A stretch of 38,417 nucleotides of DNA from the NCBI GenBank assembly GCA_035506155.1, contig DATJPX010000068.1, forward strand, positions 1 to 38,417, in the 5' to 3' direction. Each line of letters starts with the position of its first letter. Position 1 is the first letter of the stretch. The notes under the pieces are model-generated. The model was not told the DNA's origin and searched no databases. It saw only the letters and a program-made list of their open reading frames with translations. The position numbers and the translations under genes were made by a program. Positions 13,201-18,722 of the stretch are shown piece after piece. This stretch comes from UBA877 sp035506155. Its GTDB lineage: Bacteria; Chloroflexota; Anaerolineae; Anaerolineales; Villigracilaceae.

Positions 13201-16200
13201 CTTCGACGATGTACGTATCGGCGCGCAGATAGTCGAACCGGTAGTAGCCGCTCGAATCGGTGATAGCAAATGCGATCGGCGAGCCGTCGGGAATGCCGTT
13301 GTTGTCAGAATCACGATACAGATAAGCGGTCATTCCAGCCAGGCCGGGCTCCGTCCCATTGCGCACGCCATCGTTGGCGATGCCGCCGGTGCCGGCGCCG
13401 TTGTCGTCCCAGACCCGGTTGCCCAGGCTGTAGGGAATATAGTAGAAGCCGAAGTCGACGGTCCGGTTCGAGTAATCGTTCGCGGCTTCCCCGGGGAGGG
13501 GATTGGTGGCCGGATCGTTGTCATCCAGAGGCTCGCTGCCTCCTGGTCCCAGCGTGACGTGGTTGCTCAGGATCGTCAGGCCTCCACCCGAGACGGTCAC
13601 GCCGTTGTTATCCTTATCCTGATCGTCGTTCGGATTCGCGAAGGAGACCGAGCTGCTGCGGTAACCGGTAGGGATGGCCGCTTCCACGATGTAACTGTCG
13701 GCGATCAGGCCATCGAAACGGTAGTAGCCGCCGCCCGCCGTGGTGGTCGTGGCGATGGCCGGGCCATCGGGAGTGTCATCTGCATTCGAATCCCGGTAGA
13801 GGTTGACCGTCACGCCGTCGAGGCCCGGTTCGGTCCCGTCCTGGATCCCGTTGTCGGCGATCCCGCCGGTCCCTGCTCCGTTGTCGAACCAGACCCGGTT
13901 GCCCAGGCTATAGCCGGTCGTGAAACCAAAATCGACCGTCCGATTGGATTGCTCATTGAGCGCCTCACCCGACTCAGGATTGGTCAGCGGATCGTTGTCG
14001 TCCGTGGGTTCCAGGCTAGGTCCGAGTGTGACCGGGTTACTGCGGATATTGCTGCCAATCTCGACCATGCCGTTATTGTCATTGTCCACCGTATTGGTAT
14101 CGGTGCCGGCTGTTTGTTCGGTATTGGTATAACCATCCGGGGTGACCACTTCGACGATATAAGTGCCGGCAACCAGCCTGTCGAAACGGTAATAACCGTC
14201 TGCATCCGTCAGGGTATAGGCGATGGCTGCGCCGTCGGGAATGCCGTCCGCGTTCGAATCGCGGTACAGGTTGACGCGCACGTTCTGAATCCCGGGCTCC
14301 GTTCCATCTAGGAACCCGTTATTGGCGATTCCGCCCGCGCCTGAGCCGTTATCGAGCCAGACCCGGTTGCCAAGCGAAAACGCCTGGAACAGCCCGAAGT
14401 CGACGGTGCGGTTGGACTGGTCGTCCGGCGCCTCGCCGGGCAGAGGATTGGGAGTCGGGTTGGTCTCGCCGGTGGGCTCGTCCGCACCCGGCCCGAGCGT
14501 GACCGGGTAGCTGCGGACATTTCCGCCTGCCGTGGTGACCACTCCGTTGTTGTCGTCGTCGGTCGGATTGGCATCCGCATCCCCGCCGTTGACCGTGCTG
14601 GGAATGTATCCGGAAGGTGGGACCACCTCGACGATATAGTTTCCGGCTGCCAGGCCGTCGAAACGATAAAAACCGTCCGCATCGGTGGTGGTCGTGGCAA
14701 TTGCCGAGCCGTCGGGTGTGCCATCGTCGTTCGAGTCGAGGTACAGGTTGGCTGTCACGCCAGCCAGGCCGGGCTCGCTGCCGTCCCTCACTCCGTTATT
14801 GGCGACTCCTCCCCCCGCCCCGTTATCGTTCCAGACCCGGTTGCCCAGGCTGAAGGAGGTCACCACCAGGGTATCCTCGGCCGGTTCGTTGTTGGTCCGG
14901 CCCTGGTCGGTCGTGATCGCCTTCTCCGGGATCCTGTTCAGGTAGGCGTTCGGGACGGTGCTGGTGACTGGTACCACGATCGTACAGATGGAATCGTCCG
15001 CCAGAACGCCGTTGGCAAGCTGGATGGTCTGCGAGCCCGGGACGGCCGTCAGGGTGCCGCCGCAGTTGTTTACTGCGGCCGGCGAATCGGCAATTTCCAG
15101 GCCGGCCGGCAGGGTGCCGGGTAGGGGGTCGTTCATGCCCATGCCCGTCAATGCCACATTACCGGTATTCGTGACCGTAATGGTCAGCAGCGAAACCCCG
15201 CCTGCCGGCACCGGGTTGGGTGAAAAGGCCTTGCTCACTTCCGCCCCGGGCAGGTTGGTCAGGGAAGCTGAAGTGTCCTGGGGGTTCGTGACGCCCTCAA
15301 AGGTCGTGACGTCACCCGCCGCGATCGTATTGGTCAGATTGCCGATGACGGTCATGGTCACCCGCAGGGTCAAGGTGCAATCCGAGGAAGCCGGCAGGTA
15401 GCCTCCGCTGAAGGAGAAGCTGTTCCCGCCGGGAGTGCCACTCAAGGTTCCTCCGCAGGTGCCGACGTTGAACTGGACCGGGTTCGCCAGGATCATTTTG
15501 TCCGGCATCGTATCGGTGAAATGGATGCCCGATAGGGAGGCCAGGTCCGGATTGACCAGCTTGATGCTCATCAGCGAGGAAGTTCCCCCAAAGACCGCCA
15601 CCGGATCGAACCCCTTGACGATCTGGATCGAGATGGTGCTGATGGTCAGGTCGGCTGTGGCAGCCGCCACGGTATGGATGGGCAAGGGTATCCCCTCGAG
15701 ATTGCCGGTCACGTTGGCAGTCGAAATGGTATTGGTGCGCGTGATCGGATCGACTCCCACGCCCTGGACGTTCACGCTGATGGTGCAAAGGCCGGGTACG
15801 ACGCCATCGCCGGCCGGAACCGTCCCTGCGGTACTCGGGTCAAGGAGGTTGCTGACTGGGTTGACCCCCATGGTAATCAACTTCGATCCGGGGATTGCAC
15901 GGACCTGTCCACTCCCGCAGGTGGTCGTTGCATTCGGGTCGGGAGCCACGAAAACACCGAAGCTGGAATTGCCTCCCATCGTGGAAAGATCGTCTGTCAG
16001 CATGACATTTTGGATGGGTACCAGGTTCGTGTTGCGCAGGGAGATCGTCAGCCTCGAAAGGCCCATGTTGGTGATGATGCTTGGGGTGAAGCTTTTACTT
16101 ACCGAAAAATCGGTCGCAGTCAGGAAAGCCGTTTTGGTGATCGGGTCGGTCCGGCCTTCAAAACTCGCCAGGGTATTGCCGGGGATGGTGTTCGTATAAT

Positions 16201-18283
16201 TTCCCGGAGCAGTGGCAGTGACGTAAACGGAAATCGTGCATAGGGAGCTTATGTAGGGAATCTCACCGCCGGTCAGTTCGATCTGCCGCGTTCCGGGAAC
16301 GGCCGTCAGGGTGCCGCCGCAGGTATCCGATGCCGGCGGATTGGGCGCCCCGGCGATCAGCAGTCCGGCCGGGAGAGTATCGGCAAGATAGATCCCGCTC
16401 AACGGAGTATCGATGGGCGTCAGGATATTAATGATCAGCCGGGTCGCCGAGCCAACCGGGACGGAATTCGGGGAGAAATATTTGGTGATCGTTGCGGGTT
16501 GGGAGGACCCGCCTTCAAAAACAGTCACACTCGTGCTGGCAGGATTATCGTTGCTTATCCCTTCCGCGGAGGTGACGGTATGGGCCGGAATGATATTCAT
16601 ATACGGGCCGCCGGTGTCCGGCGAGGTGACGAGGGCCGTGACGACGCACGTGCCGGGAACCGCATCAGTCCCGGGTGGAATGATGGCCTGGCTTAGGTGG
16701 AATGAAGAATTTGTCGTGGAGATGGTCGCCGCTGCACCGCAGGAAGGCGAAGTGGTGGGAGTGCCGAGGAGTTGGAGAGGTGACGGCAGGTTGTCGGTAA
16801 AATCCACGCCGGTGAATGCAAAAGCCGTCCGGTTTTGCAGGGTGACCGTCAGGGAGGTGGTTCCGCCCGCAAAGAAGTATGCGCTGCCAAACCTTTTCAC
16901 AACCCCGATGGTGCGCGGCCGGACGGTCAGGTTTGCGCTGGCAGGGAAGGCATTTGTGACCGGACCGGTCATGGTATGGGCCGGGATCGTATTCGTATAC
17001 AATCCGGCCGCCGTCCCGGTCACCTGGGCATGGATCTGGCAGGTGCCTGGCGAAAGGATGCTGCCGGCCGGAATCACACCGCCAACCAGGGTCAGCGAAT
17101 TCGACGTGGAAGTGACGGCCCCACCGCACTGGAAACTTGCCGGGGTTCCATAGATCGCCAGCCCGGGAGGCAAGTTGTCCACCAAGCCGATGCCGGTGTA
17201 ATCCGCTCCGGAAGGGTTGGTCAGGGTGATCGTCAGGTTGGTGGGATCGCCCTGGGAGATGGTCGTCGGGCTGAACGCCTTGGCGACATTGACCGCCTGG
17301 ACATTGATGTCCGCGGTAACGGGAGTCTTATTCGTCACTCCCTGGCGGGTCTGGAGCGAGCCCAGCCCGGCAGGTCCCGCTCCGATCGTGTTTGTGTAGG
17401 TTCCCTGGATCGAGGAAACCACCCGGATCCGGATCTGGCAGGTCGAGTCGGGAGCAATGGTCCCGTTATTCAAAGTGAACGAAGTCGCGCCGACCGAGGC
17501 AGCCAGGGTGGCGGTGGGCTCACCGCAGCCGTTCAAGGAGACGGTCAGGGGGGCGGCGACTGTGAAAGATGCTGGCAAATAATCCGTGAAAGTCGCATGG
17601 TCCAGGGCCGTCTGCAGGTCGTTGTTGATGATGTCGATTTCAAGCTGGCTGGATTGGCCCGTCCAGACGGTGTTGGGGGTAAAGCTCTTATTCATCGAAG
17701 GAGCTTCCACTTCCGTGATCTGGACGGTGGCGCTGGCAGGGGAGGTGTTGGTGATGGTATCCAGGCCGCCCCGGGCGGTGGCATGCAAGCCGACCCCGCC
17801 ATAGGCAGGCGCGGCATAGGCCGGGATGGTATTGATCAGGTTGCCCGGCGTGGTGGAGGTCACGTCCACAGAGATCGTACAGGTCCCTGCGGTAGAGCCC
17901 ACCTGGGGAGGCACGCTGCCTCCGCTCAAGCGGATGGTGGTCGTTCCGGCGTCGGCGATCACGATGCCGCCGCAATCGTTGGCCAGATTTGCCGGTGTGG
18001 CGATCTTCAACCCCGGCTGGACCCCGATCAGGCTGTCAGTAAAGGAGACGTTATCGAGCTGGAATTCGTTCGGGTTATAGATCTTGATATCCAAGCGGGA
18101 GGTATCCCCGGCGACGATCTTGATCGGGGTGAACGACTGGTTGATTTCCGCCGAAAAGGAAAGCGCAAATGCCAGGGTGGTCGGTATGATGACCAGGCCG
18201 CCTAGCAGAAGGAGGAAAATTATCATCCGGCTTACGGAGCCAGCCACGGTTGAGCGAAAATGATGTGGGGTAGTGGAATTCAT
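1..18283 (-). CDS. Giant exported multi-repeat surface protein (DUF11 / SdrD-B-like), C-terminus outside window
   Basis: The frame opens at an ATG at 18283-18281 and keeps the same codon phase to the left edge, giving at least 6094 codons with no stop. Translations at both ends and at many points between all fall in this phase. A GGGAG ribosome binding site lies 7 nt upstream of the ATG. Residues 1-40 look like a Sec signal: Arg-containing N-region, a long Leu/Ile/Val core from about residue 20, and an A-F-A end. Arrays in order: about 41-1135, eight DUF11-like units; 1143-2664, eleven SdrD-B-like units with S-L-G-N-R-V-W starts; 2665-4670, six two-domain modules; 4670 onward, eleven DUF11 units. 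Such domains are all-beta extracellular stalk or adhesin modules, so a cell-surface role is inferred; no binding or enzymatic domain was recognised. The anchor (sortase, PEP-CTERM, S-layer or other) is not visible. All antisense frames here look like codon-bias shadows. Confidence 0.93.
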   Translation of the reverse strand, partial: MNSTTPHHFRSTVAGSVSRMIIFLLLLGGLVIIPTTLAFALSFSAEINQSFTPIKIVAGDTSRLDIKIYNPNEFQLDNVSFTDSLIGVQPGLKIATPANLANDCGGIVIADAGTTTIRLSGGSVPPQVGSTAGTCTISVDVTSTTPGNLINTIPAYAAPAYGGVGLHATARGGLDTITNTSPASATVQITEVEAPSMNKSFTPNTVWTGQSSQLEIDIINNDLQTALDHATFTDYLPASFTVAAPLTVSLNGCGEPTATLAASVGATSFTLNNGTIAPDSTCQIRIRVVSSIQGTYTNTIGAGPAGLGSLQTRQGVTNKTPVTADINVQAVNVAKAFSPTTISQGDPTNLTITLTNPSGADYTGIGLVDNLPPGLAIYGTPASFQCGGAVTSTSNSLTLVGGVIPAGSILSPGTCQIHAQVTGTAAGLYTNTIPAHTMTGPVTNAFPASANLTVRPRTIGVVKRFGSAYFFAGGTTSLTVTLQNRTAFAFTGVDFTDNLPSPLQLLGTPTTSPSCGAAATISTTNSSFHLSQAIIPPGTDAVPGTCVVTALVTSPDTGGPYMNIIPAHTVTSAEGISNDNPASTSVTVFEGGSSQPATITKYFSPNSVPVGSATRLIINILTPIDTPLSGIYLADTLPAGLLIAGAPNPPASDTCGGTLTAVPGTRQIELTGGEIPYISSLCTISVYVTATAPGNYTNTIPGNTLASFEGRTDPITKTAFLTATDFSVSKSFTPSIITNMGLSRLTISLRNTNLVPIQNVMLTDDLSTMGGNSSFGVFVAPDPNATTTCGSGQVRAIPGSKLITMGVNPVSNLLDPSTAGTVPAGDGVVPGLCTISVNVQGVGVDPITRTNTISTANVTGNLEGIPLPIHTVAAATADLTISTISIQIVKGFDPVAVFGGTSSLMSIKLVNPDLASLSGIHFTDTMPDKMILANPVQFNVGTCGGTLSGTPGGNSFSFSGGYLPASSDCTLTLRVTMTVIGNLTNTIAAGDVTTFEGVTNPQDTSASLTNLPGAEVSKAFSPNPVPAGGVSLLTITVTNTGNVALTGMGMNDPLPGTLPAGLEIADSPAAVNNCGGTLTAVPGSQTIQLANGVLADDSICTIVVPVTSTVPNAYLNRIPEKAITTDQGRTNNEPAEDTLVVTSFSLGNRVWNDNGAGGGVANNGVRDGSEPGLAGVTANLYLDSNDDGTPDGSAIATTTTDADGFYRFDGLAAGNYIVEVVPPSGYIPSTVNGGDADANPTDDDNNGVVTTAGGNVRSYPVTLGPGADEPTGETNPTPNPLPGEAPDDQSNRTVDFGLFQAFSLGNRVWLDNGSGAGGIANNGFLDGTEPGIQNVRVNLYRDSNADGIPDGAAIAYTLTDADGYYRFDRLVAGTYIVEVVTPDGYTNTEQTAGTDTNTVDNDNNGMVEIGSNIRSNPVTLGPSLEPTDDNDPLTNPESGEALNEQSNRTVDFGFTTGYSLGNRVWFDNGAGTGGIADNGIQDGTEPGLDGVTVNLYRDSNADDTPDGPAIATTTTAGGGYYRFDGLIADSYIVEAAIPTGYRSSSVSFANPNDDQDKDNNGVTVSGGGLTILSNHVTLGPGGSEPLDDNDPATNPLPGEAANDYSNRTVDFGFYYIPYSLGNRVWDDNGAGTGGIANDGVRNGTEPGLAGMTAYLYRDSDNNGIPDGSPIAFAITDSSGYYRFDYLRADTYIVEVVTPAGYTSSAVRFSNTTYPAVDDDNNGVVVAGNRIRSNPVTLGPGAVEPSGETDLGPVSQPGDAPDLYSNLTVDFSFVQLASLGDRVWYDSNHDGIQDSGEAGVPGVTVKLYTDSGTLVATTTSGGGGLYVFTGLVPGNYYEIFTPPTGYVISPKNQGTDAALDSDADTGTGKTVTITLGPGQNDTTWDAGMYQPLASLGDFVWNDANRNGIQDAAETGIQNVRVDLYRPGYGPDGIPFTADDSNIVDTQHTDANGKYLFSSLIPGNYYLVFTPPTGYAISPQNAGSDTTVDSDANPATYQTAVTTLVSGETDLTWDAGMYSAPASLGDYVWLDANGNGVQDSGESGIAGATVDLYRPGFGPDGVPGTADDADQLNALPVTTAGDGLYSFTGLTPGVYDLTFTPPAGYALTVKNSPGGTATTDSDANPSSGQTDLITLAPDQNDVTWDAGVYQPAALGDFVWNDVNRNGIQDAGEAGVNGVQVDLYTASGTLVATTHTANLAGVDGTYGFSRLLPGSYRVVFTPPAGYALSPKDQGSDNTKDSDANPVTGQTDVLTLTSGQTDLTWDAGLYQLASVGDRVWNDNGAGAGGIANDGIQNGTEPGLDGVTVRLYTDSGSLVATTATSGGGIYGFSNLVPGNYYLVFTPPAGYTLSPMDQGSDNAKDSDADTVTGQTATFTLTPGENDTTWDAGMYVGPATLGDFVWFDSNGNGTQDAGEPGINGVTVKLYDDTDHLLGTTVTANVGGVDGKYSFTNLTPGYYYLVFTTPSGYSITLANQGSDHSKDSDAIAPTGQTNLIPLAAGQTDLTWDAGYTKPVAIGNLVWLDNGAGGGVANDGIRNGSEPGIAGVTVQLFTAGNILTATTFTNSSGYYYFDNVFPGDYYVTIPASMFAAGKPLAGYVSSSGAGSSPTADQNVDENGIDDLLLATNGIRTRTYSLQAGNPALIPTGEDQSGYTGSLADNQVNATVDFGFTKPIVFTKTLTGTEITAAGNNAADQAAIGEAVTYTLTTTFGQNITSAARIVDTLDPGLAFMDVVSITATSHLSSTRMTFDGSGACTNCTAGTNAATSNPYIQNSGGTVTFDFGDVTNSNLANSSPETITVVYRAVVLNTSTNQSGTKLNNSAVFTWTGLGAAPITDATPDVTVVEPVLQTTKSVVVNGSGTSGEAGDPVQYTIVLSHAPASETDAYDVTFTDSIPTDIRITGFTVNDSGTVSPVTASAFTLVGNTLRTISSFDFPYETGRTITITVNGELRDSVTAGQLISNTAGIQWTSLPGPYSNRSAYNPDSDERDGFGAPSYNDYFTSASADLTITDITPAKSIVSSSNADTLGTDLAIGEVERYRLAVDIPQGTQDAFTINDTLPLGIVYAGNPKISFIDDSGMTLAADLTGSTQADNGALPPTYALPAAHIAVSGQDLTFNLGNIVNNDVDSNTEKVVVEFDVRADDDANNHNGDIKSNAFTVTINALSRGTSNTVSNTIVEPDVTTTKSVSPTSGVQAGDTLTYTVRFTNTGTSPAYDVTAEDTLAQGVAFDSVTSCTYFDGSSSAAILASSSVAGNVVTFDGSPAGGWDLPVSTPHAYIECVYTAKALGSLYLDGSHTNTIAASWTSLDGPDANERSYTGPDVTSSFTSGAPAIAKSDGGTTQATIGQTIDYTLTLTSPLGTLHNAVITDTLPKGMIYAAGSQSVGSGISAAAFTATGPTDGSDTVSLKWDFGDAAITSSPVTITFQARVANTAYTNDNLDLNNHVDLAWTNVAGAGQTDGADDGFKIVEPALNITKAASVTPVHPDAGDVVTYTVNISPAAGSHATAYDVRITDPLPASYLTLDLPPVVTLTGGASGVTDNSSGNTVDITIDSIASSSANVQIVYTATLKTAVTPGLAIPNTASVVWTSLAGDHNPGAADGERDGSGGINDYSRTDSASVTTSLPSMTKTLVSTELNVPGNDLLTQAAIGELVTYDLVITVPEGTTPALRAVDTLDAGLAFVHCVSVTPSAGLSTSLPGGFSAASVCNDGTTPGTNDPLITSNGGVATYDFGTVTNTNTDNATPETITVQYTVLVTNVAGNQNTGTSGSTGLANSAVLSWTGGSQSPVSASHVKVVEPALTINKSILAAGSDAGDTTTYSVTVANGNAAGDTNAYDAVFRDVLPTGLTYTAGSAAAGTCSAGAPVFAYDGGTRTLTATWATFPRNSSCTITFDTTLDIGVYPGQTIAANIGEVRWTSIPGTRSDASPYNTDSDERTGPAGAIGSDSLNDYGLQNSTGTFTTANVATQKAVVASSEVHTSGTNVTIGEIVRYRLVLQLPEGTVTDLQLADLFGGTGAGQRFLDSVATPATTKVLFVGGGGVSSAAYGSIPAVACANYSGTFTLAQAADPAQIPSSAVNCSLADGNISTSETANSDVYGTNTTMHFGLGTVTNSDSDSNPEFVILEFNALVTNETNNIAGRSLTDSFQARRYDGSAMTNLGSASAATTLTIREPNIPFSLATNNKTASPTSGDAGDQITYTVTYTAANGANNTDAFDVRLLDNLASLPLSGLAFDPASDISYNASCSTPGTPVNDTSVAMQLDVTIPHVAPGCQVTINYRANLTSAVVPHQTVTNTAALTYTSLPGTGTAGNPTGSNTPGASGASNGERDGSGGINTYHGTDTADVTVNNVAPVKSIVSTSETGTPETGDGSDATINARLLAIGETMRYRLTVTLPEGTSNNFVLADTLPAGLSYLGDPRLSFVADTPMTVPGDLAGADNDALPPTFAIPGTHVSVSGQNVSFPLGNLVNNDSDPNAEYVVVEFNVLVNNDSNNYNGTVHDNRFSVSINGGSAVLSNHIYSAVVEPKLQVVKTVDDATPAYGQTITYTLNVSHSAASKANAYDIVVTDTIPSGLSYVPASAGPAGWSPSYNSGTRTLTWTCSSSCSLLLGDTAALTYQVSVNGPPAPPAIGDTLTNAVAMTWTSLDGSNANERTGVDGPSGLNNYATSTSTGVVVTYPDLTITKTDGAAQYVPGASVTYTVTVSNVGNDIASGATVTDNFPAVVTSTSWTCAGAGGATCSAGGTGNISDTVTIPAGQHVTYTVVAQTDPAATTNLVNTATVAPPTGLVAPTPANDTSTDTDTPNPQADLSTTKTDGAAQYVPGTSVTYTVTLANAGPSNAPASVASDTIPAQLSNWTWTCTGATGGATGCDGAASNSSNFTDTVDLPTGSSITYTVVANIKSSATGNLVNTASITPAAGVTDTNLTNNTATDTDTQHSQVDLSTTKTDGTAQYVPGMSVTYTVTVGNAGPSDAPASVVSDAIPAQLSNWTWTCTGATGGATGCDGAASNSVNFTDTINLPTGSSITYTVVANIKSSATGNLVNTASITPAAGITETNAADNTATDTDTQHSQVDVSITKTDGSATYIPGASVTYTITVSNSGPSDATGTTVTDTFPATVTSDTWTCAGVGGATCTASGAGNLNTSANIPAGQHVTYTVTANITSSATGDLVNTATVAHPADTDGTNNSATDTDTQNSRADLRTTKTDGIATYIPGSSVTYTVVVRNTGPSDALASVVTDNIPAQLSSWTWACAGVTGGATGCDAAASNSVNFTDTVNLPSGSTMTYTVTANIKSSATGNLVNTASIAPAAGITDPTPGNNSATDTDTQNSRADLSVTKTDSVAQYVPGMSVTYTVTVANSGPSDALASVVTDNIPTQLSSWAWACSGVTGGATGCDAAASNSINFTDTVDLPSGSSLTYTVAANIKSSATGNLVNTATVAAAAGVTETNAANNTATDTDTQHTQVDLSITKTDGVAQYVPGTSVTYTITVSNSGPSDATGATVTDSFPAGVTATWTCAGVGGATCTASGSGNLSTSANIPAGQHVTYTVTANIVSSLTGDLVNTATVAHPADTNSANNSATDTDTQHTQVDLSVTKTDGVTQYVPGQSVTYTITVANSGPSDATGATVTDSFPAGVTAAWTCTGSGTATCAASGTGNINDTVNIPAGQHVTYTVTANILSSLTGDLVNTATVAHPADTDNTNNSATDTDTQHTQVDLSVTKTDGVTQYVPGQGVTYTVTVANSGPSDATGATVTDSFPAGVTAAWTCAGVGGATCTASGSGNIGDTVDIPAGQHVTYTVTANIASTLTGDLVNTATVAHPADTNSANNSATDTDTQNSQVDLSVTKDDGVTQYVPGMSVTYTVTIVNSGPSAAPLSVVSDSIPAQVASWTWTCTGATGGATGCNGAAGSSTDFSDTVNLPSGSSLTYTVVANIQSSATGDLVNTATIAPASGITDTNSANNSASDTDTQNSQTDLGITKTDNRIYYLAVDTLNYVVVVTNYGPADVTGAVVSDAMPTQITGWTWSCAPATPAAYGCDGGTSAPFSDTIDLPAGASITYNVSAGVTATPSGDLVNTATVTSPVTDTNPANNTASDTDGLAAL
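4275..10289 (-). repeat. Six tandem two-domain modules (I-II), about 1 kb each
   Basis: Two domain types alternate six times. Type I has an A-I-G-E-type motif, an x-G-T strand, an F-x-[LF]-G-x-[VI]-x-N motif and ends in [VI]-V-E-P, I-R-E-P or K-I-V-E-P. Type II starts with a T-K-S-like strand and A-G-D-x-x-x-Y-[TS], continues with A-[YF]-D-[VIA], then W/Y-T-S-[LI]-x-G, and in most copies ends with an E-R-[DTS]-G segment followed by N-[DTN]-Y. The codons for the V-E-P junction lie near 4730, 5786, 6906, 7890, 8760 and 9761, so module lengths run from about 870 to 1120 bp. Relation to isopeptide-forming fimbrial D2-type or DUF11 domains is possible but unproven. Confidence 0.75.
10290..14860 (-). 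repeat. Array of eleven SdrD B-like domains
   Basis: Eleven units each start with a S/A-[LIV]-G-[ND]-x-V-W motif and carry Y-x-F-x-x-L, P-x-G-Y and D-S/T-D-A-N-P-like segments typical of SdrD B / Cna-B-like domains. Two forms occur. Units 1-4, 9 and 11 have a long N-D-N-G-A-G-x-G-G-type first loop. Units 5-8 and 10 have a compact D-x-N-x-[ND]-G-x-Q-D loop that resembles a calcium-binding loop. I saw no Cys in these units. In staphylococcal Sdr proteins B domains are calcium-stabilised rigid stalks; that role here is inference. Confidence 0.85.
14880..18160 (-). repeat. N-terminal array of eight DUF11-like units with a conserved Cys pair
   Basis: I count eight protein units of about 135 residues. 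Each begins with an F-[TSD]-P-like motif (F-G-S in unit 4), followed by a G-x-[ST]-[SNR]-L segment and an N-x-x...f-[TV]-D-x-L/M-P strand. Each has one Cys in a C-G-[GSEA]-like motif and a second Cys in a C-[TQV]-[IV] motif, and closes with a G-x-[YL]-x-N-x-I strand. Units differ clearly in DNA sequence, so this array is older than the C-terminal one. Assignment to the DUF11/conserved-repeat superfamily comes from motif recognition. Confidence 0.8.
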
Positions 18284-18339
18284 TGAATAGCTCCCAATTG
18301 CCGAAAATGCTCGTTCAATATCTATTGTTTTAATGGCAA

Positions 18340-18379
18340 CCGTCACTTTGACGGAATCCGCCAAATTAATTTGATTTTA
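18340..18379 (-). promoter_or_regulatory. Possible promoter -10 and palindrome upstream of the giant gene
   Basis: The AT-rich 196-bp gap between the giant gene and the SRP RNA contains, on the minus strand, a TAAAAT -10-like hexamer at 18379-18374 without a convincing -35. Downstream of it is a perfect inverted repeat CCGTCA-3 nt-TGACGG at 18340-18354. If that -10 is used, the 5' leader is about 80 nt and includes the palindrome, which could act as an operator or a leader hairpin. This is weak positional evidence only. Confidence 0.25.
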
Positions 18380-18444
18380 ACCTTCTTTATCCAAAAACCA
18401 CATATGAAGATAATCACAAAATTGTTATTGCAAAGAAGATAACG

Positions 18445-18473
18445 TTGACTTTCCCCCTCTCATCGGTTATCCT
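18445..18473 (+). promoter_or_regulatory. Promoter of the SRP RNA gene
   Basis: TTGACT (18445-18450) and TATCCT (18468-18473) are separated by exactly 17 bp. The -10 ends 6 nt before the predicted first base of the SRP RNA at 18480, as expected for a sigma70-type promoter of a stable RNA. Confidence 0.75.
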
Positions 18474-18479
18474 CGTCCC

Positions 18480-18584
18480 GTCCGGGTGGGTCCGGCGCGG
18501 CGGAGCCCTGCGAATCCCGTCAGGTCCGAAAGGAAGCAGCGGTAAGGAGGTGTCTCCGGGTGCCGCCGGGTTGCCTGCCCGGAC
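18480..18584 (+). ncRNA. ffs: Signal recognition particle RNA, small bacterial (4.5S) type
   Basis: The universally conserved domain IV is present at about 18519-18546: GTCAGG, then CCGAAAGG, then AAGCAGC and GGTAAG, which forms the GNRA-capped, asymmetric-loop hairpin bound by Ffh. The flanks pair as a long rod, and the terminal arms GTCCGGG (18480-18486) and CCCGGAC (18578-18584) are complementary. The length of about 105 nt fits the small form without an Alu domain. It directs co-translational targeting of membrane and exported proteins with Ffh and FtsY. It sits divergently from the giant exported-protein gene. Ends are inferred from pairing and may be off by a few bases. Confidence 0.93.
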
Positions 18585-18710
18585 ATTCTTATTCGTATTG
18601 GACATTCACAACCATAGATAAAAGGATTATTCGGACGATCCTATTAAATGTTTACGATTTTTTGGGTCTGGATCGGTATTCATCCTTTCATCTGCGGTTA
18701 AATCTTGCAC

Positions 18711-18716
18711 TATAAT
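18711..18716 (+). promoter_or_regulatory. Consensus -10 element placing the start site at the ygiQ ATG
   Basis: A perfect TATAAT lies 6 nt before the ATG at 18723, so transcription from it would begin at or next to the start codon. No Shine-Dalgarno sequence fits in that gap. The -35 is weak (TTTCAT-like at 18686-18691, 19-bp spacing). This arrangement predicts a leaderless mRNA. Confidence 0.6.
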
Positions 18717-18722
18717 CATCCC

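Noticed and set aside
11708..14311. Long plus-strand open frame (about 867 codons) opposite the SdrD-B array
   Set aside because: Its periodicity mirrors the SdrD-B repeats on the other strand, and no start site or family motif supports it.
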